Origin: Empedobacter tilapiae
GTDB taxonomy: Bacteria > Bacteroidota > Bacteroidia > Flavobacteriales > Weeksellaceae
Direction: 5' to 3'
DNA: 64,000 bases
NCBI RefSeq assembly: GCF_004785645.1
Contig: NZ_SRPE01000005.1
Location: 186,001-250,000 of the forward strand
Every line of letters starts with the position of its first letter. Position 1 is the stretch's first letter. A model generated the notes under the pieces. It saw only the letters and a list, made by a program, of their open reading frames with translations. It did no database searches and was not told the origin of the DNA. Position numbers and translations under genes: made by a program. Shown here in pieces: positions 8,351 through 17,183 of the stretch.

Positions 8351-8906
8351 TGCAAAAGAATTAATAGAATCTTTGGCTGATGACGCAGCTGATATTACGA
8401 AGGTGTAACTAAAGATGCTGCAGAGGAACTAGCGGAAAAAGAGGCGAAAGAACTTGCTGAGAAATTAGCGAAAGAATTTCCAGATAAAAAACCATCTTAC
8501 AAAATTGGAGAAAGCGATGGAGGTCCAGAGACATGGGAAAATAGATATTCACAAAAAAAGGTGCAGAATATCAGAAAAAAACAACAGGAGCACCTGATGA
8601 TACAGAGTATGTTGTAAAGACCAAGAAAATGAAAAGTGGCGAAAAGAAATTTGATGGTTATGACCCAAATACTAACACATTACAAGATTCAAAAGATTGG
8701 GATAAATGGCCACCTAAAGGAGATAGTGACTGGGCTAAACGTAGAAGACAACAAATGTTAGATTCAGCTAAAAACATGCTGATATTGCAAAAGAAACAGG
8801 CTCTAAATTAAAATGGCATGTTCCAACACAAGCTAAAGCAGATGAATTAATAGATTTATTTGATGATGCTAATATTGATATTAATATAAAAGTTGTACCA
8901 AAATAA
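8333..8906 (+). pseudogene. Frameshifted Tox-REase-5 effector C-terminus
   Basis: Pieces in different frames make one toxin: linker KKAAKELIESLADDAADI, then VTKDAAEELAEKEAKELAEK up to PSYKIGESDGGPETWENRYS, then GAEYQKKTTGAPDDTEYVV with KKFDGYDPNTNTLQDSKDWD and WPPKGDSDWAK, and finally ADIAKETGSKLKWHVPTQAK ending IDINIKVVPK. The pattern (GAP-x-x-TEYVV, KFDGYD, an Asp/Lys core, WHVPT) fits the restriction-endonuclease-fold toxin family Tox-REase-5. At least three frame changes make it non-functional. The Imm52-like gene starts 11 bases later, the usual partner of this toxin. Confidence 0.8.
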
Positions 8907-8917
8907 AATTTACTATA

Positions 8918-9701
8918 ATGGATAAAGTAAAAATAATTAGTCGCCTAAAATCTCAAGAAATGACTGCTAAAGAATTTATAAATTACTGTAGAAATATTTT
9001 AATTAGTATAAAAGAAATACTTCCTAAAGAGACTACAATAGCTTCTTGGGATGATGAAAGTAATAAACTATATTCTTTTCAGAATAGTTTATCAGATTTT
9101 AATGAGCATAATTTAGATAAAATATTAATTTTTAATAAAAAAGAAGATGTATTCAAAAATTTTGATTCAAATGATAAAGAATTGAGAATTGATTCACGAA
9201 GTTGGATTGGTTTTAGTACATTAATATATTTCAAATCAAATCCAAAAAATGAAGAAAGCGAGATTTCTATAAGCATTGTTCAAGGAGCTTTTGAAAAAAA
9301 TCAAACTGCATTAATTAATATTGAATTTTCTGATACTTTTTTAAATATGGCTACAAAAGAGGTATTTATTAACTTATTAAAAGTTATAGAACAAACAAAT
9401 GATCTGTTATATGCTGTAGTTATTTCTAATGAATTTAGAAGGAAAAAGGAAAGTTAAAATTAGTGGACAAAATTTATGGATTGGATATATAACTTATTTT
9501 AAAGATAAAATAAAGAAAGAAAGTCTTCCAAATACCTTAAATGTATCTGAGCTTGTTCATGGTACAGTTATATGCCTAGATGAAAAAATGAACCTTACTC
9601 AAGAAAATATTAATAAGGCATTAGAGATAAGAGATGTTTTAGGTATTGATGTTTTAGGTATTGATGTTTTAGGTATTGATGTTTTAAATTATCATACATA
9701 A
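8918..9701 (+). pseudogene. Imm52-like immunity gene with a one-base frameshift
   Basis: The first frame (8918-9457) gives 179 residues ending ISNEFRRKKES. The overlapping frame continues RKVKISGQNLWIGYITYFKD, which is how Imm52 proteins normally run on. Removing one A from the AAAAA run at 9443-9447 restores a chain of about 260 residues. Imm52 proteins are partners of Tox-REase-5, whose broken remains lie just upstream. The far C-terminus contains a tandem GIDVL repeat. Either the gene is decaying with its toxin or the homopolymer was misread. Confidence 0.72.
9633..9686 (+). repeat. 15-bp tandem repeat, 3.6 copies, in the Imm52-like gene
   Basis: The unit GATGTTTTAGGTATT repeats at 9633, 9648 and 9663, with a partial copy at 9678. 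It adds a repeated GIDVL to the reading frame without changing phase. Confidence 0.9.
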
Positions 9702-9730
9702 TTATAAGATTATTTAGGATATTCTATTCA

Positions 9731-9862
9731 AAAATAGAAATAACAAGTCGTATATCAAATATAAAAGCAATGACTGCTAAGGAATATATTTCCATTTGTA
9801 AAAAAATATTGTTAGAACTAAAAAATATTGTTAGAACTAAAAAATATTCTTACGAAATTTAA
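9731..9862 (+). pseudogene. Remnant of a second Imm52-like gene
   Basis: An open stretch without a start reads KIEITSRISNIKAMTAKEYI followed by SICKKILLELKNI. It lines up with the beginning of the Imm52-like gene at 8918 (VKIISRLKSQEMTAKEFINY). After about 30 residues it runs into a 19-bp tandem repeat and stops. It shows that at least one more immunity copy once stood here. Confidence 0.7.
9801..9848 (+). repeat. 19-bp tandem repeat, about 2.5 copies
   Basis: AAAAAATATTGTTAGAACT occurs at 9801 and 9820, with a partial copy at 9839, inside the Imm52 remnant. Confidence 0.85.
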
Positions 9863-9899
9863 TCATAAAACGCTCCTAAAATTAGAAGCGTTTTATGAT
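9862..9899. terminator. Bidirectional terminator closing the effector region
   Basis: A perfect 13-bp stem (9862-9874 with 9887-9899) around a 12-base loop lies between convergent genes, with A and T tracts on both sides. Confidence 0.85.
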
Positions 9900-12463
9900 T
9901 AAAAGTTATTTGTGTAATAATCAAAATATTTACAATTTGATTTGATTTCTTGATATGTTTTCGTATCCGAGTATTGTTTCAAACTCTTGAAATTCGAACG
10001 ATAATTTGCAACTTTAAAAGCTAAAATTTTATCTTCGTTGTCATATTGATTCTCATACAAACGTTTCAGAACAGGATCTTTCGCATTATAAAAACGACCT
10101 TGTTCATTCTTTGATAAAGCAAATAATAATTGCGCTTTCATTTCTTTATCATTTGTTGAATCGAAGGCTTTTTTCAAATAATTTTCCGATGGTGAAAAAT
10201 TATCAACATAATTTCCACCCCAACCAAAACTTTTGTAGAAGAAGTTACTTGTTGCCTCATATTCATCCCCGTAGTTATTAAATTTCGGTCCATTATCATT
10301 ATTTCTATCAAATGTTAGCAAATAACGATAATATCCTAGAGTTGTCGTATTGTAATAAAAATTACCCAACAAATAATTCGCTTTTGCTCCTTCCTCGTTT
10401 TTCTTTTTTGCTAACTTATTCAATTCAATCATTGCATTTGTCAATTCTAATTTTGACATATTTGGTTTGATGAATTTAAAGTCATTCAAATAAGGAGTAG
10501 CGATTACTTGATCTTCATCACAATTAAAACATTCTATTTTATTGTATCCAAAAATCTTATTCGTAATGTTATGATAACCATCAAACTGATTCTCTATCCA
10601 AGTTTTCGTTTCTTTACTTGTAGAATAATCATAATCGTAAATAAAATAAGCACTTTCAGAAGTATGAAATTTTTGATCAATCTTTTCAAATTCTTTCTTT
10701 GCCAAATCAAATTTCATTTCGCCTAAATACAATGTTCCTTTAAAATCTGCTAAATAATCAGATAATTTAAACTGAATTTCTTTTGATTTTTCAGTTCTCC
10801 AATCCCATGAACTCGATTTTACTTTAGCATTGATTAAGTATTTTTCGAAAGCAGTTTTATTCGATTTCTTATCCAATTTATCCAAATCGTTGATAATTGC
10901 CCAATTCGGATTAGATCCTAATTGTGTGATTTCGTTATGAATCAAAAATGCTTTTCCTTTATCTCCTTGCAAATAAAAACGATTCGCTAAAACATCTAAA
11001 ATCACATTTTTTAAGTTTATTTTTTGATCAACATCATCTGAATATTCATAAACACCTTCTGCCAATTGTGGATACTCATAATTAAGTATTGAAGCATATT
11101 TCTGCATCAATTGATTCTCGAAACTATCTGTAATTTTCTTTTGTTCAAAGATTTCTAATAAAATTTCAATCACCTTTTTCTGTTGTTCAAATTCTTTCGA
11201 AATCGAATTTACTTTGGTTAAATACGTTTTTGTTTCAGCAAAATTTTTATTCAACAAATTCAAATAAGCAACTGATAAATTCCAATATTCTTTGTCGTCA
11301 GCTTTTGTCGCTTGCGACTTTGCCAACGTAATTAACTCGTTAATCTGAATTTCATCTTTCGAATTTTCATCAGAACTTCCGTAATAATAATTATTAGCTT
11401 TTACAGGTAAATATAAATCAGTATATTTTTTTCGTTCTTGAGTCGAACTCCAATAATAATCTTCAGGGTTTTGTTGCAAATATTCGCGCTCAATTAAATT
11501 AATAGAACGAGCAAATAATATTCTCGCTTGTGGTGCATTCACATCATTTGCAATAATTTTTCTTGCAGGCGCTAACGGATTTGAAAAATCATTATACCCA
11601 ATCAATAAATACAAATCATTTTTTTCTTGAGTTGTTTTTGCATTCGCCAAAAGCTTCTCGTAATTCAAATCTTCTGTCACGCGCATCGATTGATAAGCAC
11701 TTAATTTACGATCATTTGAATGAGAGAAAACTTCAAAAAAATCATAATTAGCTTGAATATAATTCCCTAATGCACGCTCTGCTCCTCCTTTTTGGTCTAA
11801 AGCATAATAGTACATCGAATTTTTAAGTCCTTGTGATGCAACATACATATTAAAATAGTTAATTGCATCTTTATATTCATGGAAATAATGTGCAAAACGA
11901 ACCAACTGATAACCATAACGAACTTTTAATTCTTTATCAGTTTCTGCATTCCAACTTTTCTTTAGAACCTCAAGAACTTTCTTATAATTTAGATTATTAA
12001 CATTCTTTTCGGGACGATCTACATAGGACCATTCTCCATTATCGATATAATAAAAGGCCATATAAGGTTCCAAATATTTAGCATACGATAGATAAAGCAA
12101 GTTTTGTTTATGTTTTTTCACCCAATCCGTTGTCGCAAAATTATAATTAATATTTGTAGATTTTCCATTCTTAATCATCAAATCAACATCTTGTTTCGAA
12201 GCTTTAAATACTAACTCATAAGCTTGTTGATAATTAATTCCTAACGTTTTTTGCCAATCCAAAATATTCTCATTCTTTTGATTCATATCCATCGAATAAT
12301 ATGGATTATCCAAAGTCATCAAAAATGGTTGATATTGTGGTGCTTCGCTTAATGTTTGCGAAAAAAGGTTATAGTAATAATAATCTTCTCCTCCTCCATC
12401 AGCACAAGCAAATGCTTTGGTTAAACCAAAAGTTAAACATAAAGTAAGTACTATTTTTTTCAT
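9899..12463 (-). CDS. Large secreted protein of unknown function, probably helical-repeat
   Basis: This 854-residue protein begins with a Sec signal peptide (MKKIVLTLCLTFGLTKAFA, cut before CADGGGEDYYYY). The rest is rich in Tyr, Asn, Lys and Leu, with many helix-forming stretches such as AYLNLLNKNFAETKTYLTKV, compatible with TPR-like repeats. No catalytic motif is evident. It is translated together with the preceding lipoprotein gene through an ATGA overlap, so the two probably act together at the envelope. I do not recognise a named family. Confidence 0.85.
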   Translation of the reverse strand: MKKIVLTLCLTFGLTKAFACADGGGEDYYYYNLFSQTLSEAPQYQPFLMTLDNPYYSMDMNQKNENILDWQKTLGINYQQAYELVFKASKQDVDLMIKNGKSTNINYNFATTDWVKKHKQNLLYLSYAKYLEPYMAFYYIDNGEWSYVDRPEKNVNNLNYKKVLEVLKKSWNAETDKELKVRYGYQLVRFAHYFHEYKDAINYFNMYVASQGLKNSMYYYALDQKGGAERALGNYIQANYDFFEVFSHSNDRKLSAYQSMRVTEDLNYEKLLANAKTTQEKNDLYLLIGYNDFSNPLAPARKIIANDVNAPQARILFARSINLIEREYLQQNPEDYYWSSTQERKKYTDLYLPVKANNYYYGSSDENSKDEIQINELITLAKSQATKADDKEYWNLSVAYLNLLNKNFAETKTYLTKVNSISKEFEQQKKVIEILLEIFEQKKITDSFENQLMQKYASILNYEYPQLAEGVYEYSDDVDQKINLKNVILDVLANRFYLQGDKGKAFLIHNEITQLGSNPNWAIINDLDKLDKKSNKTAFEKYLINAKVKSSSWDWRTEKSKEIQFKLSDYLADFKGTLYLGEMKFDLAKKEFEKIDQKFHTSESAYFIYDYDYSTSKETKTWIENQFDGYHNITNKIFGYNKIECFNCDEDQVIATPYLNDFKFIKPNMSKLELTNAMIELNKLAKKKNEEGAKANYLLGNFYYNTTTLGYYRYLLTFDRNNDNGPKFNNYGDEYEATSNFFYKSFGWGGNYVDNFSPSENYLKKAFDSTNDKEMKAQLLFALSKNEQGRFYNAKDPVLKRLYENQYDNEDKILAFKVANYRSNFKSLKQYSDTKTYQEIKSNCKYFDYYTNNF

Positions 12464-13452
12464 AATTGTGTTGGTATTGTTTTCAAAAATTTTGAGTCTA
12501 AATGATAATAAATTAATCGATAACTATATGGTAACTTCGTATCGAGAAAAGATTTTGTTTCAACTAGTAATTCTGGTGAAACTGTTTCTACTTTAATGGT
12601 AAAACCTTTACTCACATAAAAGTTTCGAACAAAAAAATCATCTTCTACTTCATAAAAATCATTTCTAATTTTCTTTACAGGTTTCCCTATCAAATCTTGC
12701 TCCGAAAAAGAATTAATTAATTTTATTCTTCCTATATGATTAGTCAAAATCGCCCATGAATAAATTGGCAAAGCAACATCTAATTTTATTGGATAGTCGT
12801 TTAAATTCTTCAAATAATCTTTCGCTATTTTCAAATCTAAAATCGAATTGTTTTCAGATTGATCAGTTGGATTTTCGGTTGCATAGCACATTAAAACCAT
12901 TTTATCCAACGGCGGAACACCTTCTTGTTCTTTAAATTTCACTTGATGCAAGCGCAAAGTTGCTGAAAGTTTTTTGCCCGAAATATGTTTTAATTCTGAC
13001 AAAAACATAAAGTAATTCTCGCGCGTAGATTTCGTCCAATCACAATCTATCTGAATTTCATTGAAGTTATTTAAAGTTCCTCTTTCAGCCGTTTCACTCA
13101 AAAAATTATACACATCTTTTGCTAAAACTTTCACTTGATCTTTAGATGTATTCAGAAAAGTTTGATTGGTAATAAAAACCGTCGGAATATAATTGACATT
13201 GAGCTTTGTTGCATCAAAATTCTGAATAATTCCAACCGGAGAAATTTTATTTATTTTCTTATCCACATCAAAAAAACGAACGTAAACATTTTCTACTTTT
13301 AGTGAATCAACTACTTTCTTTTCGACATCGTTTACAGAATAATTACTTCGCCAATAATAAAAGTCTATTGGCGATTTTTTTGTTTTGGAAGTACATCCAA
13401 AACAAAAAAGTAACAGTATAAAAGGAATTATTATTTTGAATAAAAATTTCAT
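12460..13452 (-). CDS. Lipoprotein with a TIM-barrel, glycoside-hydrolase-like pattern
   Basis: The ATG at 13452 gives MKFLFKIIIPFILLLFCFGC, a signal peptide with a lipobox ending at Cys20. An upstream TTG is unlikely. The body of about 330 residues has alternating strands and helices, including NEIQIDCDWTKSTRENYF, KKLSATLRLHQVKF and MVLMCYATENPTDQSENNS, which resembles the strands of family 18-like TIM barrels without a clear catalytic DxxDxDxE. Its stop overlaps the next start by 4 bases. The role is unknown, but exposure on a membrane is likely. Confidence 0.82.
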   Translation of the reverse strand: MKFLFKIIIPFILLLFCFGCTSKTKKSPIDFYYWRSNYSVNDVEKKVVDSLKVENVYVRFFDVDKKINKISPVGIIQNFDATKLNVNYIPTVFITNQTFLNTSKDQVKVLAKDVYNFLSETAERGTLNNFNEIQIDCDWTKSTRENYFMFLSELKHISGKKLSATLRLHQVKFKEQEGVPPLDKMVLMCYATENPTDQSENNSILDLKIAKDYLKNLNDYPIKLDVALPIYSWAILTNHIGRIKLINSFSEQDLIGKPVKKIRNDFYEVEDDFFVRNFYVSKGFTIKVETVSPELLVETKSFLDTKLPYSYRLIYYHLDSKFLKTIPTQL

Positions 13453-13535
13453 ATCCAAATTTAGCTAGAAATCCATTGAATACAATAGATAAATCTAGTG
13501 AGATTTCTTAGTATTAAACAATACTAAAAAAATCG

Positions 13536-16175
13536 TTATTTCCACTTTTTGATATGTTCAATTGGCTGTTTCAATTGAAAACTTAATGACTTTATTTTTG
13601 CTTTTATTAACTTTTTTCGCCCATAATAACTTCTTGTATAATGCAATTCTGCTTCACCTACAATTTGTAGCCATTGTTCATGAAAATATTCTGCCTTTTT
13701 CTTATGTTGGCCTATAATTTCGGGCACAGAATGATAATCTCTTTGTTTGAAAAGCTTCATCAATTCGCTTTTTCGTTCGATAAAATAACGAGGGTTGTCA
13801 ATTGGATTTAAGATATTTTCTAATGAATCTAAAAAAATCGCCTTATCATAAGTTGTTGCCGATAATAAACTGCACGAAATATTTCCCGATTTATCTACAG
13901 TTGTCAATATATTTGATTCTCGCAATTCAGCAGACAATAAATTAAAATGTTGCAATGTCTTGAATAACGCAACAGCTATTTTATCAAAATCTTTGGTAAT
14001 ATCTCGGTATTGAAGATAAAGCTTGATGTTCTTGTAAAAATTAACACTGAAGTAAACAATTCCGACAGTTGAAAGAAAAAACAATGTAGAGAAAAAACTT
14101 CTTTTTGACATCGAAAATAAAAGTGTTCGAATACTTTCTTCGAAAAAGAAAACAATAAAAGAGGTTAATGAAAGAAGCAAACTTGTTGTTACATTTTTTA
14201 TCGACTTCGAATAATACAAATGTTTCGAGAAATCATATTCTTTTTCTCCATCATAAAAATATTTCAATTCATTATCAATTTTAGTTCCTTCAGCAATAGA
14301 ATTTGTCCAAGAATCTCTAATCTGAATATCATTTTTACTCCATTCTATTGTTTGTTGATTATAGTTTTCAATTGACTGAATGGTTAATTCATCTGGAAGA
14401 TTTAAACGGGAAATACCATTCGAAATAATATTTTCTTTTTGTGAAATTCCAACAAAAGCCTCAAATCGTTGTTTTATTTTGTCCAAATCTGCTCCTCCAT
14501 TCTGAGTCTGCAAATCTAAAGTAACCAAGTGCCAAACATTACTTACTTTATTTGGTTCATCTGAATTTACTCGAATCGCACGACCGCGCATTTGATTCGA
14601 CGTTACAAAAGAACCCACATTACTTGCTAAAACCAAACTATTAATACTCGGCGCATCCCAACCTTCGCCAAGATAAGCACGAGTTCCGACAATTATTTTG
14701 ATAAAACCTTCGTTGAATAACTTTGTTAAAACAGCCAACAAATTTCCTCTTGAATTATCTTGCGCTACAACTTCAAAGAAATTATCATCAAACATCACCG
14801 TTTTAAACTGAATAGTTTCTGCCTTGTCTTTGAACTGATAAATTATTTTTGAAAGAATTGTTTTCGAAACTACTACCATCGAACCTGTAATAATCGCAAG
14901 ATGTGGAGTTATTTCCGAAGTTAGATTTCGAAGTTTTTCGAAAATTGGAAAAACACCAAGCTTTATTTTACTTGGCTCATTCTGTAAATTATCCGAATAA
15001 AATTCTTTTCGAATATAATCGGTCAAAATCACCATATGTAACTTATCGCCCAAATGCTGAAACTCTGATATTACAATATTAGCAATACTATCAATTTTTT
15101 TTACGCTATTTATCAACGAGTTTTTAATCTTTTGATTATAATGTAAAGTAACTTTTTTCTGATCAATAGCTCCGATACGTTTTAGGTGTATCAAAAATGG
15201 TTTCAAGAATTTTTCGTGCTCTAAATAAAATTTTTCGTCTTTAAACAATAAATAATTAAACATACATTCTGCCCAATAATAATTGAAAGGCGGGAAATCT
15301 ATCGTTTCGTTTTCTAATAAATCTAAATGCTGAAAATCTAATGGTGTATCAAATAACTTCAGATAAATTACAAAAGAAGCATACATATCAAAGTCTGCAT
15401 AAATTTCATCGAAACAACTTGCTGGCGTTTTAATAAAATCTAACTTCAATATAAAATCATACAAAGCTGTATTTTGTTTAACTTCTTGAAAAAAAACTTC
15501 TACTTCTTCGAGGTTTTTAGAAATGATTTCATTCTCGAAATTTGTTGGAAATGAACACAACAATAAATCTTGATGCGGACACAAATCTTTTTGTTTTACC
15601 AATTCAGGGACAGAAATCTCACAGTCTATTGGACCACAAAAAGTGAGGTAACGATTCCATTCTTCTTTGGCAACATCAAAAGGTGGTGTTGCTGTTAGTG
15701 CAACAACTTTTGGCAATAATTCATTTTTGATTTTATTGAGACTTTTCCACCATTCATTTTTTAGATGATGTGCTTCGTCTACAATCAAGGTTTTGACATT
15801 ATTTTCTTTTAATAATTGAAGCAAAGATTGTTCATCTTTCACCATCGAAGCATGTAATCCTTGATAAGTTGAAATGGTAAGAAATTTTGGTTGATGAATA
15901 TCCATCGAAATCCAATCTACGTCTTGATTATTCAAAAAAAGCTCAACAAATCTATCTTTCCATTGATTACGAATTGATGAAGTTGGAGCTAAAATAAGAG
16001 TAGATTTATTAATTCTAAGCATCACTTCCAATCCTAAAACCGTTTTTCCAGAACCAGGAGGCGCCACAACATTAAGGTGTTCATCTTCTAAATGAGTTTC
16101 TAATTCAGATAAAACACGCTGTTGATAATCGCGCCAAGAATACTTAAATTTTATAGATTGGGTTGTAAAGTTCAT
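13536..16175 (-). CDS. DEAH-box superfamily 2 helicase with two membrane segments
   Basis: In this 879-residue protein the N-terminal helicase core has Walker A APPGSGKT (38-45), DEAH (133-136), the ALTATPP motif (159-165) and the C-terminal lobe motif QMRGRAIRV (about 526-534), so ATP-driven translocation on nucleic acid is expected. About 320 residues separate the two lobes, far more than in a minimal core. Residues about 655-710 contain two strongly hydrophobic segments (LLLSLTSFIVFFFEESI, FFSTLFFLSTVGIVYFSV), unusual for a helicase. A basic helical C-terminus follows. No nuclease or methylase neighbours are seen, so a defence role is only a possibility. The ATG at 16175 is clear. Confidence 0.88.
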   Translation of the reverse strand: MNFTTQSIKFKYSWRDYQQRVLSELETHLEDEHLNVVAPPGSGKTVLGLEVMLRINKSTLILAPTSSIRNQWKDRFVELFLNNQDVDWISMDIHQPKFLTISTYQGLHASMVKDEQSLLQLLKENNVKTLIVDEAHHLKNEWWKSLNKIKNELLPKVVALTATPPFDVAKEEWNRYLTFCGPIDCEISVPELVKQKDLCPHQDLLLCSFPTNFENEIISKNLEEVEVFFQEVKQNTALYDFILKLDFIKTPASCFDEIYADFDMYASFVIYLKLFDTPLDFQHLDLLENETIDFPPFNYYWAECMFNYLLFKDEKFYLEHEKFLKPFLIHLKRIGAIDQKKVTLHYNQKIKNSLINSVKKIDSIANIVISEFQHLGDKLHMVILTDYIRKEFYSDNLQNEPSKIKLGVFPIFEKLRNLTSEITPHLAIITGSMVVVSKTILSKIIYQFKDKAETIQFKTVMFDDNFFEVVAQDNSRGNLLAVLTKLFNEGFIKIIVGTRAYLGEGWDAPSINSLVLASNVGSFVTSNQMRGRAIRVNSDEPNKVSNVWHLVTLDLQTQNGGADLDKIKQRFEAFVGISQKENIISNGISRLNLPDELTIQSIENYNQQTIEWSKNDIQIRDSWTNSIAEGTKIDNELKYFYDGEKEYDFSKHLYYSKSIKNVTTSLLLSLTSFIVFFFEESIRTLLFSMSKRSFFSTLFFLSTVGIVYFSVNFYKNIKLYLQYRDITKDFDKIAVALFKTLQHFNLLSAELRESNILTTVDKSGNISCSLLSATTYDKAIFLDSLENILNPIDNPRYFIERKSELMKLFKQRDYHSVPEIIGQHKKKAEYFHEQWLQIVGEAELHYTRSYYGRKKLIKAKIKSLSFQLKQPIEHIKKWK

Positions 16176-16515
16176 TGTTTCAAAAGTATAAAACTTTTAT
16201 TTCGAAAACGCATAAACTTTCTTTTTTCATGTAACCTCATCAGGTGGTTTATACCATTATTCTTTGAGGAAATTTTGTTATTAATATCTTTTGAGAAGTA
16301 TGTTTCTTTTTTTATAATGGTTGTCATTTACATAAAATGTTCTTCTCTTTTTTATGTAACAAATAGCTTTGTTTTTGACGGACTATAGTCGGAGTATCAT
16401 TGCAAGGGCATCGGCGAGTTGACCGATAGGCATCGGTGAGTTGGCGGAAGCGCTTCCGATGATTAACCGATGCGCTTCCGTTAAGTGTTCGATGCGCATC
16501 GGTGTAAAAGTTAAT
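16176..16515. other. Gene-free stretch with a GC-rich palindrome cluster
   Basis: Bases 16176-16400 are AT-rich leader for the helicase gene, and I see no gene in them. Bases 16406-16503 are a GC-rich block of short inverted and direct repeats built from GCATCGG and GGAAGCGC words, immediately downstream of the HU-family stop codon. Confidence 0.7.
16406..16503. repeat. GC-rich palindrome and direct-repeat cluster
   Basis: GGCATCGGCGAGTTG and GGCATCGGTGAGTTG form a direct repeat starting near 16408 and 16429. CGGAAGCGCTTCCG (16445-16458) and CGATGCGCATCG (16490-16501) are perfect palindromes, and CCGATGCGCTTCCG (16467-16480) is a hybrid of both. The base composition contrasts sharply with the surrounding AT-rich DNA. 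Confidence 0.85.
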
Positions 16516-16905
16516 TTATTTGTTGTATTTCTCGTACTTTACTGTACGTAACATATCTCGCAAATCTGCTCCTGGACGAAAGTTAATTTTGTTACTTTTG
16601 ATAAGGCTCGAAGATACTTTGTCTGCAGTTACTGCTCCTTCACTAGATATTGAAATTTGGAAGTTACCGAAGTCTCCTAATTTCACTATTTTACCTTGCG
16701 ATAAATGACGGTTTAGTACCTTGATAAGATCATTAAGTACTGCTAACACATCTGTATCGGATACGGTTGTAGAACCTCCCGATATTTCTTTTGCTAAACT
16801 TTTGAGATTAACATCTCCGTCTGCTTTGGCACTGGCATAAAATTTTGCTGGAGCTGTAGGATCGTTAGGATTCTTACGCTCTACCACATTGTACTTTACT
16901 GGCAT
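16516..16905 (-). CDS. HU/IHF-family DNA-binding protein
   Basis: This 129-residue protein belongs to the longer HU-like branch common in Bacteroidota. It has a beta-rich start (MPVKYNVVERKNPNDPTAP), the helical dimerisation part with VLAVLNDLIKVLNRHLSQG, and the HU core KIVKLGDFGNFQISISSEG. The C-terminus (INFRPGADLRDML) is typical of this branch. It would bind and bend DNA as a nucleoid component. It is followed by a cluster of GC-rich palindromes and preceded by a long untranslated region with a candidate promoter. Confidence 0.9.
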   Translation of the reverse strand: MPVKYNVVERKNPNDPTAPAKFYASAKADGDVNLKSLAKEISGGSTTVSDTDVLAVLNDLIKVLNRHLSQGKIVKLGDFGNFQISISSEGAVTADKVSSSLIKSNKINFRPGADLRDMLRTVKYEKYNK

Positions 16906-16985
16906 AATTCTGTTTTTTTTTAAGATTAATACTATTTGATTCTACTTTATTGTAAATCATTTCATTACAAAAATTTTGAGTAAAA

Positions 16986-17017
16986 CTAAAGTACGGTTAT
17001 TCTATAATCAAAACAAA
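16986..17017 (-). promoter_or_regulatory. Candidate Bacteroidota promoter of the HU-family gene
   Basis: On the minus strand TTTG is followed after 20 bases by TACTTTAG, one base off the -33 TTTG / -7 TAnnTTTG pattern. It lies about 80 bases ahead of the ATG. Confidence 0.4.
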
Positions 17018-17157
17018 CTAAAACACTCATTTAAAGGTATTTAAAATGAGAACATATAATTATAGCATTTTTTATTTTACCATCACATCTGATGATGTCT
17101 CTTCAAAATGAATATAAAAAAGATGATAAATCGTTTTTCATAGGATAAATTAGATAG

Positions 17158-17178
17158 AAAAGCGGGAATACCGCTTTT
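17158..17178. terminator. Hairpin terminator, bidirectional
   Basis: AAAAGCGG and CCGCTTTT form an 8-bp stem around a five-base loop. It lies just past the open frame that follows the T9SS plug gene. Confidence 0.65.
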
Positions 17179-17183
17179 ATTTG

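Larger units (their letters stand above)
16906..17183. other. Intergenic stretch upstream of the HU-family gene
   Basis: AT-rich DNA of about 280 bases. It holds the HU promoter candidate and the hairpin at 17158. I see no coding sequence here. Confidence 0.6.

Noticed and set aside
13536-16905. Restriction or DISARM-like defence locus around the helicase
   Set aside because: No methylase, nuclease or other defence gene lies beside it. The neighbours are envelope proteins and an HU-family protein.
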